Part shown: piece after piece, positions 1-10,190 of the stretch
Numbering within the stretch: position 1 is the first letter of the stretch
Layout of the letters: every line of letters begins with the position of its first letter
Assembly: GCA_018417955.1 (NCBI GenBank)
Contig: JACTVC010000023.1
Location: 963,116 to 1,027,115, forward strand
From: Laccaria trichodermophora
Taxonomy: Eukaryota > Basidiomycota > Agaricomycetes > Agaricales > Hydnangiaceae
Direction: 5' to 3'
Length of the DNA stretch: 64,000 nt
Made by a program: the position numbers and the translations under genes
Notes under the pieces: generated by a model
Told to the model about the DNA's origin: nothing
Seen by the model: the letters and a program-made list of their open reading frames with translations, nothing else
Database searches by the model: none

Positions 1-182
1 CAACCAGAAGGCACTTGCGTTATGGCGCCCGCTCCCGAAATAAGCAACTTGGCAGCGTCCACACACACTCGTCAAAAAATGCACAGGTAAGTATCTTTCC
101 GTAATGTGGTCATGATCAATCTTCGGAAAGATAAACATCTCATCCCAGATTTCTATCGCCCGACAGCCCTGGATAAGATGGA

Positions 183-190
183 TATAAAAA
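183..190 (+). promoter_or_regulatory. TATA box of SSP gene copy 1
   Basis: TATAAAAA lies about 124 bp upstream of the SSP start codon. The same box is kept at the same place in copy 2 (8439-8446). A pyrimidine-rich stretch lies between box and ATG. Confidence 0.55.
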
Positions 191-313
191 CCCACTTCTT
201 CTTCTGCGGTACTCATCTCTAGCATATACTTACTATCCCGCCGTAGTACGTCCCTTGATATCCCACCTTTGATTCTCTACTCATGGTCAGACCCCAATCA
301 GTAAAACACAACC

Positions 314-584
314 ATGAAACTCTTCTCAATCACCATCGGGCTCATCGCCACGCTCTACACCACGACTCCTGCAGAAGCCATCAAGGAAGTCTGCAGCAAC
401 GCCTGCCACTCACCAATCCCGTTCTGCATCCAGGGATACACTGCGACGCGTTTCAACGTTAATACTCCCCACCAATGCTGGCGATGCTGCCAGGCTATTC
501 CGGATGAATTTGGGTGTTACGGTACATACTACTTCTTTCTATCGACGACCAGAACGCTAATTTGGCTGTACCACAGATGTCTAG
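314..584 (+). CDS. Small secreted cysteine-rich protein, copy 1
   Basis: Two exons, 314-521 and 577-584, are joined across a 55-bp GT-AG intron (522-576) with a branch-like CTAAT. The spliced product is 71 aa and ends GCYDV. The unspliced frame runs on to 637, but the spliced model is matched exactly by copy 2. Residues 1-22 form a signal peptide: Lys2, a hydrophobic core, and an APAEA-type cleavage region. The mature part of about 49 aa has seven cysteines, at 27, 31, 38, 55, 58, 59 and 68, including a CxxCC group. Size and cysteine content fit fungal small secreted proteins or effectors. I do not recognise a named family, and the odd cysteine number leaves one free or used for dimerisation. 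Its paralogue is at 8570. Confidence 0.8.
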
Positions 585-639
585 ATCTGAGGAAATATTC
601 CTTCCTGTCCTTCTGTCCACAATCAGCGCCTCTTTGAAT

Positions 640-1620
640 TGATTTATTTTCTGAATCTACATCATGAATGTACGTTCATCGAAATTTCACAACTAGGCAC
701 TGGCAAGAAATACACCCTCCCATTACCATTAAAATGAAGGCGCTCACTGCTAAGTCGTCTTCGCATCGCGCCTCAAGTTGTCCTTGCGTTGGTGTCGAAG
801 TACCGGTACGATTCCCGGTTAAATTCTGAAAAACTGCATTAAATGATCCCTTCGCTTAGGACTTGGAAAGGCAAGTCCTCGCTGGCAGTCATCACGATCA
901 TCGATCCCTTACCGCACCTGATGGAACCGACGTCTTCAGATTCTTAGTACGGGGAGGCATCCATTATAATTTATTGAACAGCTCACAATTTTCGAGCTTC
1001 TCCCGAACCCTCCGCCGATCATGGTTGTCTCGTTTACTTGATGCTGCCCTAGTTGTCCGATGTACACAAAATGCACCGGGGGGTAGAAATGTTTACAACA
1101 AAAGTATCATGTATGTTTCAACAGATAGCGTTGTGCTTTGCACTGCTCCGCTTAACAAATGTTCTTACCGGTTGACTACGGCTTTCAACATACAGCCAAA
1201 CGGTTCGAGCCACTCACCGCCAGGCCAAAGCGCCGCGAAAAAAATGCGCAGTTTCACTAAGTACATACATACTTTTGAACGCCAGAGCATTGTTGCTGCT
1301 GTCGCGGTTGTCCTCTGTTTGGTACCGACAGTGGCGAGAAGGTGAATTTGTACAAATGTACATGGCATCGAAATTGACCTCGTGTTGTATGGAAACACAG
1401 ATTGCCGAAATTCTTGAGAGTCATGTGCGGTAGAAATATCGAAATCTACTCAGGCTACTATTGTCGATTGACTGCGTGAGCAGCGGATGAGGATAAAACG
1501 ACTATGGAGAAGGCCTGTTGGATTTCAAAAGTTCCATCAAGGATAGGGGCATTTCAGAATAGCCCAGTCAGGCTGCTAATGCGATCGCATGTATTTAACG
1601 AAAGATTGTGTTCCCAGAGG
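640..1620. other. No convincing gene: 3' flank of SSP duplication
   Basis: The first 650 bases belong to the duplicated block. Open frames here (for example 863-1345) are not kept in the second copy, where the same stretch carries indels and stops. The rest, 1290-1620, is single-copy with no recognisable feature. Confidence 0.6.
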
Positions 1621-1670
1621 TTCTCATAATTCCTGCTTTGCCCACTGGCGTCGAAGAACATCTCTCCGAA

Positions 1671-4370
1671 ATGGACTTTGGTTCCCCTTTGACCGATATT
1701 GGAAGTGACACCGCAATGACACCGACGACGACCACGTGTCCATTGGAACCGCAAGATCCAGCGAAAAGACAACAGGAGATTTTAAAACTCCTATTTTCCC
1801 GGAAGCCCACAGCAGACAGGCAACGCCATTGACAGGAAGGGGGACGGCAACACAAGCCGCATCATGTCGCTCAGCGCTCAACGGTTCAAACTCGGCGCTG
1901 ACCTTATGTAATCTGAAATTGGTCTCACAGCATTCCCTACCTCGCCCCCATCGTCGAGATGGATGTCAAGAACAATGGGAAAGTGGACTTCCGGACTTTC
2001 CTTAAGTACTCGCTGAGGAAAGTTTGCACCCGGGAAGGACCCAATATTTTGGAGCGATGTCTTGAGGCCGTCTTACCGGTCTGTAACGCGGTTCGAACGA
2101 AGTCATTGTTGGAAGACTAGTAAGTGCGTCGATATTTTACTGAGGTTGCAAATCTAAACCTTATACAGCTGCAAACAGCCTTCCGAGGTTGAGCGCTACG
2201 CACCCAAAATCGAAGCTTTCAACCACATTTTGGACGGGCTCAGAACCGTTCGGCCACGCGATTGCGATTTCAAACCCCCCACCGACGTCATGTTCCATCG
2301 CAGCGACCCAAAAATCATGAACGCGACGCACGGTGGTTTGTCAACAACACGAAAACCAGACGTTATTTTGGCTTCAAAACAAACCATCGCCGCATCACAG
2401 AATAACGAACGCCTACATCCGACGCAAGCTCCTTCCCAACCATTTGACTGGTCCATCATAAATCTTCCTGTGGAAGAAAAATGTATCAAGAAGAAGATCG
2501 ATCCCCCTCCTGCTTCTTATTCCACATCTTTGTCGCTATACATCCCTGTGACCAAAGACATAAGTAAGCCGCTGAAGACGAGACCAATCCCAGATCCTGG
2601 GGAGTCCGCACCCTCGGTCGAATATCTGGACGATGAACTTGACGCGGAAGAGGAGGGCGAGGAACCTCGAGACGAAACAATGCGACAATCGACCGGTTGG
2701 AAAGACGATGAAGTTAGAAAAGGCCAGCGAAACGAACAGAGTGGGGAAGGCGAGGAAAGCGAGGAAAGTGAGGAAAGCGAGGAAAGTGAGGAAAGTGAGG
2801 AAGGAGAGGAAGACGGGGAAGGCAGAAATATGGGGGGATTCACACCGTCAGGCCTGAAGCGGCGTTGGCCAGGAGTGGGGAACGCCCCTTTGAAGAGATT
2901 AAAACGTACGAAAGGACCGGAAATCCTCCAACCTTACACGAAAATACCACCGATTGTCCAAAACGCGCTTTATGCTTCTGAGATGTTGAACCGTGGAGTT
3001 TATACTCTGAACACACATACTATGGTAATCGCCGGTGAGCCACTTCGTTACTTACTCATTTTCCTTCAAGTTCATTATCTTTCACCAGATGATGTTGCGT
3101 GGATTTGGTTCTTTGACCGCCAAGGCGCAATCCAGACCACGGGTATCAATATAATACAGGATCTTCCTTACTTCGCTGCCCTTCTTTTCGCGTTTCAACG
3201 CTTCAGCGTGCGGAACTGGGGTATCGAACCTTCTCTTCAAAATTCCACCAACATTTACGCGCCGTTCGAGATGAGGTTTCCCACTGAGGAGGGTCAGCGA
3301 CCTTTGAAGGTGCTTATCAACCCTTCCGACAAGATCTATGATCAATTCACTCTGAATGGTCGATCGACACGAGTGCTAGCCGCTTCCACTCGGTCAAAGA
3401 GGTGTGATCCTAACGGCGTCAAATTGTCCAATCGCGGTCTCGTCGCAAAAATCTACTGGCCGGAAGAGTCGAGAACTAACGAAGCGGTTGCCATCGAGCG
3501 TGCACACGATCTCCTAAAGGACTCTGCGTTAAAACAACACCTACCCACCGTCATCTGTTGGATAGATTTGGAGCATAGTACGACCGGGGATATCCGCGAA
3601 AAGTTGGGGCTTACGGACGAAAATACAAAGTCCCGTGTGCTCCGTGTTCTTATTGCAATCCGTCTGGAGCCATTGGGATCTTTGAGAAATGAAGAAAAGT
3701 TTTTGAATGGTTGGAAAGGGTGCTTTGAATGTAGGCGTTCAGTTCCTTATCGATTGGCATCCTTCGCTTACAGGTTATGCAGGTCATCATCAGCTCTGGT
3801 TAAAAGGGATCCAACATGGCGATATTAGCCTTTGGAACCTGATGTGGGACCCACTTCGTTGCGTTGGTGTCCTGAATGATTTCGATCTCATTCAAATTTA
3901 CGGGGAGCCATCTAAAGGCGGACGACGAACTGGGACCATCGCCTTTATGGCCCTTGACCTCCTCTCTCTTCAAGGGGTCCCACGCCGGTACAAACGCCTG
4001 TATCGTCACGATCTCGAATCGATGTTATGGGTCTTAATTTGGATCTGCTTATCCATCGAGTACACGGAGGATGTCCCTCAAGGCCTGCGCGCTTTCGATC
4101 TGCGCCGACAGAGGGATCAGCTTGATCTCTGGAAGAATCCTCTAACTTCAAGGTCAACAAGACTCGACGTCCTCGCCAATTCCGATGAATTTGTGACCTG
4201 CAAGTTTTTTTAGCAGACTTAGGAATTTAGCGAATCGATTCATTGAGTGGTTGAATGATCAGAGGGCGAGGAGAAGCAAGGAGGTTAAGCCGGTGGACGT
4301 TGTGGAAAACATCGAGGAGACATACAATATGATTATGGCACTTGTGAAGGACTATGAAGACTCAGCTTGA
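1671..4370 (+). CDS. FunK1-type protein kinase (frame slip near 3' end)
   Basis: This is an Agaricomycete-type FunK1 kinase. The long frame begins 'YAPKIEAFNHILDGLRTVRP' and reaches the FunK1-like block 'WIWFFDRQGAIQTTGIN', then the kinase core HGDISLWNLM (catalytic loop, HGD for HRD) and VLNDFDL (DFG position). An acidic Glu/Ser run lies at about 2740-2820. Well-supported introns are 2120-2168 and 3731-3782; the second restores CFEC-HHQLWLKG. Upstream exons are uncertain: an exon reading PYLAPIVEMDVKNNGK lies before 2119, and the first ATG at 1671 is a guess. After ...DEFVTCKFF the frame meets TAG at 4211 directly behind a run of seven T. One T fewer would join it to an open tail (FSRLRNLANRFIEWL...) ending at TGA 4370. 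This is either a sequencing error, a real mutation, or an unrecognised intron. FunK1 function is not established. Confidence 0.75.
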
Positions 4371-5099
4371 AAGTTTCTCTACACGCACTCGTTCCCAGAT
4401 ATTTCATCTATGTACCTTTTCGCGGTTTGCAAATTAAGGCAACTTTGGTCTCCTTGCATACGAGTTCTTGTGGTAGACAATTGTGACGAGTTAATTCACA
4501 TGAAAACTGACTAGTTCGGCTAACAATTTCTTCCACCAAACCGCACCTTTTTTTATTCACTACATCACACCCACGAAAAAGGGTGACATTGGAGGGATCA
4601 CGATTCATGAGCCATGGGGAAGCTCACTGTCATCAACATGGAGCTGGTACTAGGAAACTTCACGACAGAAAGGTGCACTGAACTGCGCATTGGAATGGTC
4701 AGCACTTCTGAAGTAGGAAGAACCACCGTACCTTTGAGAGTACAGTTTACTTGAATGAGACGAGCTTGGCGGTCCATGTCGTCTGTGCATTGGCTGAGAG
4801 TGAAAAAGATTGTGGTAAGAGTCCGAGAGTTGTTCTGGAGGGTGGATATAGCAAAAGGCGGTTGTAGAAGAAGTTGAGAACAATAGAGAGATAATAAAGT
4901 TTGGAGATCAAGACCAAGAAAGAACGTACGTACCCTCAACTCACGCGGCTCACTTGTATCTGTATTCGACCCCCGATATCGTTCCATCCACAAACCATAC
5001 AACGGTGAAGGTGCTCGATGATTCAGATTTTCCTTCACCCTGTGGGGTAACAAGTCATACACGCAGTTTCGTGCCAATTCGTGCCACATAAAGAATTGT

Positions 5100-5912
5100 T
5101 TAGGTCACGGCAGAGAGACGGACCAAAGTCGACCAAACAGCCGGAGAGACAATTGCCGCTTTCATTTCTATTGAATCGCACATCTTACAGTCAACCCACA
5201 GCCGATGGTACCTACCTTCATGTTTGGTTGGCCGACAGGACAAGACAAAGGCGACCATCTCAAGTAGATAGATGAACAACACCAGAGACGCTAGGAAAGT
5301 CATCGAGTATTGCATTCCGCACTCGGCAAAGTGGGCAAAGCGATAGATGCCTTTGGATGGCTCGAGATAGCCAGTTTCGAAGATGACGAGCTCTAGATGG
5401 TGGGGAAAGAGGAGGAGCGTGGCTCCGGCTGCTATGCACCAGGGTAGGAAGAAAATCACACGGATGGCAGACATGGCGACGGCGTGAAAGACGAAATCGG
5501 GGTATCTAGGCTCGTAGTCATCGGTTAGAACGGAGGAAGGGGTTACTTTGGAATCAAGGTTAGGCTCTAAGCCTGTGGGGTATGCGTCGTCGACGGTGAG
5601 CTAACAGAGGTTTATGAGCGGCGCATATAGTCGATGAAAGTGATCAAACCTGATTTTGGGAGTCGGTGGAAAGGCTCTCCACCAAAATGGGTCCGTTCGG
5701 CAATGTATAGATGGTCTGTGGATAGTGTTTTGGTCAATATTACTCGAAAAGAGGACGTAAATTACCGCCGGTTGGGTATCGATATCGGGAGAAGAGAAGT
5801 ATGGTGAGCTGGCATCATCCTGGCTGATGTATCCGGAAGAGAAGGCATGCGGTAAAAGATCACCGGACTACACCAACCTGTGAGCGTTGAAATGAGACCT
5901 GGATCTCGACTC
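5100..5912 (-). pseudogene. 3' part of a split multi-exon membrane-protein gene
   Basis: Exons on the minus strand read SGDLLPHAFSSGYISQDD..., then TIYTLPNGPILVESL..., then LTVDDAYPTGLEP... (exon start 5600). They lead into two hydrophobic segments, IRVIFFLPWCIAAGATLLLF and a second one around YSMTFLASLVLFIYLLEMVA. The last clear exon ends LSAVT at 5100, after an intron at about 5163-5216. A further minus-strand stretch (5089-4650) may hold extra C-terminal exons: a donor gtacgtacg after ...EPRELR, then an S/H-rich tail ending FCREVS. The family is not recognised. The 5' half lies at 7110-8077, beyond an inserted SANT-like gene. The gene is therefore either broken or has a ~1.2 kb intron containing another gene. 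Confidence 0.5.
5646..5912. repeat. Duplicated exon pair, left copy
   Basis: About 267 bp that match 7110-7375 at an estimated 85-90% identity. It covers two exons of the membrane-protein gene, the intron between them and part of each flanking intron. Splice sites are kept in both copies. The left copy has 12 more coding bases (SPDIDTQPA versus SPDIE). The junction with the inserted segment is near 5912, at GAGTCGAG. Confidence 0.85.
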
Positions 5913-6916
5913 AATCCACATTTGGCAAAACTCCTCGTCATCACGGTCGAGAGCAAGGTAGGCGTCAACGGCATAGATATCCCTCTCGAAAATCTTGCAA
6001 AGAGTCAATCGGCGATGGCTAGAAAGCCAGGCTTCTTTTTGAGCACATTTGACGGCCTCCTTCCTTCGATGTGGGGTACGAAGGGACGGATCCATGGCAA
6101 GGACATTGCAAACCTTGTCACCAAAGGTACCAATTGACTGGGAGAGACCGTCGATAGCGCTTGCAGCACCAGTCAGCTTTTTTTTTTTGAGGGTAGCAGC
6201 GGGCGTAAGTGAGGCTGCGCGTTCACGCTTTCGAATGCGAGGGGTGGCTGGAACAACAGAGGGAGCCTATTAAAAGTGAGAACGACATGGACAAAAGAGT
6301 AGCTGGGACATACATTGTTTTCCTTGTCCCTATCTTGACTGTCCTCCTCATCTGCGTGGTCGTCGTCGTCCTGGTCAAGCTCGTCGAAAGGGGGCACAGG
6401 TGCTGCAGCCGCGGGATCCAACCCAGTGACACCCTGCGAGGGACGGAAAACATGGGCACCACAGATAGTGACGGGCATGATGTCCGCCATTTTCTCCAGG
6501 TGGATCCAACCATGGTTTTTGAACGGTTTTGCATGCTTGTTGGTGAGGAGAAAAGTGGCCCACTCGTCCTCAAGCTCTGGGGTGATGTCTGCCCCACGCT
6601 CATCACTCCACGTCCAGCCAGAGACATTTTTGATGGCCTGGATGGCACGAAAAGTTCGACGAAGCTTCGAAAACGCATCAAAGACACGAAATTGGTCGAT
6701 ATGATGATCACGTACTGCGTTCCACTTGTTTGAACAAGCCTTCGCAGTCTTAGGTCCACCCTTTGTCCGTTTGGTCTCTAAGACAGCACCGGCAGCTTCA
6801 AATGTTGTCACTTTGAATGAAGCGCTGTCGCCAGCTGCAGCATTGTGCTCATGCAAAAAGCCAATGAAGGCGGTCTCATCGGCCAGAGTCCAGGTAGCGT
6901 TGTCCTTCGGCGGCAT
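5868..6916 (-). CDS. Myb/SANT-like DNA-binding domain protein
   Basis: Exon 1 is 6916-6314 and exon 2 is 6266-5868, joined in phase across a 47-bp GT-AG intron; the product is 333 aa. Residues 1-130 look like the fungal Myb/SANT-like domain: an N-terminal W in 'NATWTLADETAFIGFL', then FK...FE, CSNKWNAVRDH and VSGWTWSDERG. A proline-rich, strongly acidic linker follows (DELDQDDDDHADEED), then a basic RIRKRERA segment with KKKK that may be a nuclear localisation signal, and a helical C-terminus. Such proteins are multicopy in mushroom genomes and often look transposon-associated. No transposase is visible beside it. The gene lies inside a split membrane-protein gene on the same strand. Its last ~14 codons, including the stop, come from the duplicated host segment. 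Confidence 0.75.
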
Positions 6917-7109
6917 GACGGAACGTGAGATAATAACGGCACAGGTGACAGAAAGGGTGGACGGTGTAGGTGGGAGAAGTGGGATTAAACGATTAAACGA
7001 TTAAACAAAACGCGCGCGCGTTGAGTCACATCTTGTCACAGATTCACGGGACTCGATGAGCATGTCTGGCATGAGAATTTCACATTTTGTTCCCGAACGG
7101 AGCCTAGCC
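6917..7109. other. Upstream region of SANT-like gene with 8-bp repeats
   Basis: It holds three head-to-tail copies of GATTAAAC (about 6983-7006) followed by an alternating GC run of nine bases. It ends at the junction with the right copy of the duplicated exon pair. Confidence 0.6.
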
Positions 7110-7375
7110 AAAAACCTGATTCTGAGAGTCGGTGGAAAGGCTCTCCACCAAAATGGGTCTGTTCGGCAGGGTATAGATGGTCTGTGAAGAGTGTTTTGGT
7201 CAATATTACTCGAAAAGAGGACGTAAATTACCTCGATGTCGGGAGAAGAAAAGTATGGTGAACTCGTATCGTCCTGGCTGATGTATCCGGAAGAGAAGGC
7301 ACGCGGTAAAAGATCACCAGACTATACCGACCTGTAAGCGCTAAAATAAAACCTGAAGACTCGACTCGCCTCGCT
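7110..7375. repeat. Duplicated exon pair, right copy
   Basis: This copy matches 5646-5912. Exons read SGDLLPRAFSSGYISQDD...SPDIE and TIYTLPNRPILVESL.... The acceptor 'gtatag', the internal intron (gtaatt...cacag) and the final donor 'gttttt' are all present. Confidence 0.85.
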
Positions 7376-8077
7376 CGGCTGGGGGACAGTAACGCTGCCG
7401 TCTAGATCCAATGCGTGGGGTTCCACGCAGTCCTCCTTGTGAGACGAAGTCAGGGAAACTACCTCCAAAAGTCAATGACCCGAACCTCATTCGGATGCCC
7501 AACCATGGCACACGGTTCTTGGTACGGCGGGGAAGGAGAAAGCGAGTCGGTTGTAGTGTCTTCTAGGACCAATGCGGACAACGTCTCCGAAGATAACGAT
7601 GTGTCTGGGGCCAAGGTCGTCTGCGGTGCATCCGGGACCAACGTCGTCACCAGTTCCAACACTGGGTCTGGGGCTATCTAATGGATGGCCGTGAAAGGCT
7701 GCCGAATCTTGAAGAAGCGTGAAACTAACCTCAAACTCAATTACCCTTCGTTCCTCTAATTGCTGCGATACCTGCGCGATATCCGCGCCTTTGCCTAGAG
7801 CCTTTGAACCGAAGTACGAGTCTACCACCGAGCCGTCCATATCTCTCGCAAGAGCCTCGTGTATGCCCTGATAGACATTGATGGGCACATCCTGATCCAC
7901 AGGCGTCGTCAAAGCTGAGGTAAACGGCGAATCGTCGGTCGTCTCTGAGTTGTTTCGCTCCATCTCCGTCAGCTCGACGAGACGGTGCTGCAGCACTATG
8001 GAGTGAGCGATCGCGTAGCTAGCCGAAATGGCGCTTACCTCCTGTATCGTATCAACGTTCTTCGTCGTCTTTGTCAT
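7110..8077 (-). pseudogene. 5' part of the split membrane-protein gene
   Basis: The start is taken as ATG 8077 (MTKTTKNVDTIQE); an in-frame ATG at 8152 is also possible. A clean donor gtaagc follows IQE, and the acceptor gtgctgcag gives HRLVELTEMERNNSE. The exon runs to ...ERRVIEFE. A phase-0 intron then leads to an exon (IAPDPVLELVTTLVPD...) with low-complexity T/S/L sequence up to about 7460. Between 7460 and 7375 no intron of normal length keeps the frame, so the model is unresolved there. Exons of the duplicated pair follow. No transmembrane segment is seen in this half. Together with 5912-5100 it would make one membrane protein with a long cytosolic N-terminus. Confidence 0.5.
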
Positions 8078-8438
8078 TGCCGGCGATGATGGTAAGAGAA
8101 GAACAGCTGTCACACGTGACCAAGGGTAGCCATCGCGATTGCTTCTGCTCACGAACGAGTTGATTTCTCATGCAACGCATTCGACTTCAGTGTCCCAGAA
8201 ATTTAGTTTCCTGGTAAAGATTTGTGAGGGACTACCTCTCCGCCCAATAAAGCTTACAACCAGAAGGCACTTGCGTTATGGCGCCCGCTCCCGAAATAAG
8301 CAACTTGGCAGCGTCCACACACACTCGTCAAAAAATGCACAGGTAAGTATCTTTCCGTAATGTGGTCATGATCAGTCTTCGGAAAGATAAACATCTCATC
8401 CCAGATTTCTATCGCCCAACAGCCCTGGATAAGATGGA

Positions 8439-8446
8439 TATAAAAA
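8439..8446 (+). promoter_or_regulatory. TATA box of SSP gene copy 2
   Basis: TATAAAAA lies 124 bp before the start codon, identical in sequence and spacing to copy 1. Confidence 0.55.
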
Positions 8447-8569
8447 CCCACTTCTTCTTATGCGGTACTCATCTCTTGCATATACTTACTATCCCGCCGT
8501 AGTACGTCCCTTGACATCCCACCTTTGATTCTCTACTCATGGTCAGACTCCAATCAGTAAAACACAACC

Positions 8570-8836
8570 ATGAAACTCCTCTCAATCGCCATCGGGCTCT
8601 TCGCAACCCTCTACACCGCGGCTCCTGCAACAGCCATCAAGGAAGTCTGCAGCAACGCCTGCGACTCACCAATCCCGTTCTGCATCCAGGGATACACTGC
8701 GACGCGTTTCAACGTTAATACTCCCGACCAATGCTGGCGATGCTGCCGGGCTATTCCGGACGGATTTGGGTGTTACGGTACATACTTCTTTTTATCGACA
8801 ACCAGAACGCTAATTTGCTGTACCACAGAGGTCTAG
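8570..8836 (+). CDS. Small secreted cysteine-rich protein, copy 2
   Basis: Exons 8570-8777 and 8829-8836 flank a 51-bp intron (8778-8828). The product is 71 aa with a signal peptide of about 22 aa and the same seven cysteines as the 314-584 gene; it ends GCYEV. Against copy 1 there are 11 amino-acid differences, including two His-to-Asp changes next to cysteine-containing segments and Gln60-to-Arg. A central block of about 20 codons (from SPIPFC to NVNTP) is identical even at the DNA level. I count about 12 replacement and 3 silent changes. The gene is intact and probably expressed from its own copy of the promoter. A secreted effector-like or morphogenesis role is an inference. Confidence 0.8.
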   Translation: MKLLSIAIGLFATLYTAAPATAIKEVCSNACDSPIPFCIQGYTATRFNVNTPDQCWRCCRAIPDGFGCYGTYFFLSTTRTLICCTTEV

Positions 8837-9555
8837 ATCTGAGGAAATAGTCCTTCCTGTCCTTCTGTCCACAATCAGCGCCTCTTTGAATTGATTTGTT
8901 TTCTGAATCTACATCGTGAATGAGCGTTCATCGAAAATTCACAACTAGGCACTGGCAAGAAAATACACACTCCCATTACTGTTAAATGAAGGCGCTCACT
9001 GCTAAGTCGTCTTCACATCGCGTCAAGTTGTCCTTGCGTTGGTGTCAAAGTGCCGGTACGATTCCCGTTTAAATTCTGAAAAATTGCATTAAATGACCCC
9101 GTCGCTTAGGACTTGGAAAAGCAAGTCCTCGCTGGCAGTCAAGACGATCATCGGTCAACTTACCGCACCCGATAAAAACCAACGTCTTCAGATTCTTGGT
9201 ACGGGAAGGCAGACATTATTGAACGGCTCACATTCCTTAAAGCTATTCCGAACTTCCCCCGAACCTCCCGCCGATCATGGCTTAGACGCTTGATCAACGA
9301 TTATTTCCACTACTCCTACTCTAGTTGTTCGATGTACACGAAATGCACCGGGGGTCGAAAAGTAAGCATTCGTCGAGTATCATCGCAACAAAACATGACT
9401 TATCTATGTCTCAACAGAATTCACGCTGTGCTTTGCACTGCTCCGCTTAACAAATGTTCTTACCGGTTGACTACGGGCTTTAATATACGGTCTAGGTCAA
9501 AAAACGTCGGGAAAACAATGCGCGATTTCACTAAGTACACACATACCTATGAACT

Positions 9556-10190
9556 TCGCTAGAAGTACTCACTTTCTCCAAACAGCCTAGTATGCGAGGT
9601 GCTGTGCATGCCTCGAGGACGCTATTGATTATGCAAGGCTGAACACATTCACGATGGCACCTTTGCTTAGAGCCGAGTCATGCGGGACTGGGACTCCAGT
9701 ATAAAGAGGCCCGAATCTTCCAAAATTGGGTTGTAATTGCGTAGTTCTGACTATCATAACATAGACACGGACTTACCTTTATTTGTTAGCTCTCTGAAAC
9801 GTAGCACCTCTCGCAGACGCTGCACAGGGGTAAGACTCTCCTCAAGACTTGCCAGTGCCTAAGACATGGCAGTGATCAGATTCATAAAAGTAAGTCAGTT
9901 GTAATATTCGACGTCGATAAACAACTCACATCCAACACTAATTTCGGGAGATGATATTCATGCGCTCATCATCGAGAGTAGCGTTAGAAGGCTTAGCTAT
10001 CCATATTTTTCTAGCATTAGAGCCCCTCGCGATACATTAATATAATTAGGTTCTCACAAGTTTGCTCACCTGCAAGCCCAATTAAAGGACCTGAAGAATG
10101 AGGGAATACCTGCGAGATTGTGGCTCAAAAACCTATCAGTACACTATGCTCATGCTTCACTGTCCACTTCCACCATCTTCACTGTTGACC
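9556..10190. other. No recognisable gene
   Basis: Single-copy sequence with short frames only. Several GT-AG-like sites are present but no frame continues across them. Confidence 0.5.

Larger units (their letters stand above)
1..1285. repeat. Segmental duplication, copy 1 (SSP block)
   Basis: This block aligns almost base for base with 8257 to about 9555 (offset about 8256). It includes the promoter, the SSP gene and several hundred bases of 3' flank. Divergence rises after about position 960, with small indels. The match starts at the first base of the window, so the left edge of the duplication lies outside. No terminal repeats or target duplications are visible at the right edge near 1285. 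Confidence 0.9.
8257..9555. repeat. Segmental duplication, copy 2 (SSP block)
   Basis: This is the second copy of 1-1285 in direct orientation. The left edge is sharp: the 20 bases before 8257 do not occur elsewhere in the window. The right edge is near 9555, after a shared CACTAAGTACA. Confidence 0.9.

Noticed and set aside
863..1345. 160-aa open frame
   Set aside because: It lies in the duplicated flank, and the second copy breaks the frame with indels and stops.
6209..6733. 174-aa plus-strand frame
   Set aside because: Antisense of the SANT-like exon 1.
1..9555. The two 1.28-kb direct repeats as LTRs of a retroelement
   Set aside because: They contain a spliced host-like gene, lack TG...CA ends and a primer-binding site, and enclose host genes instead of gag-pol.
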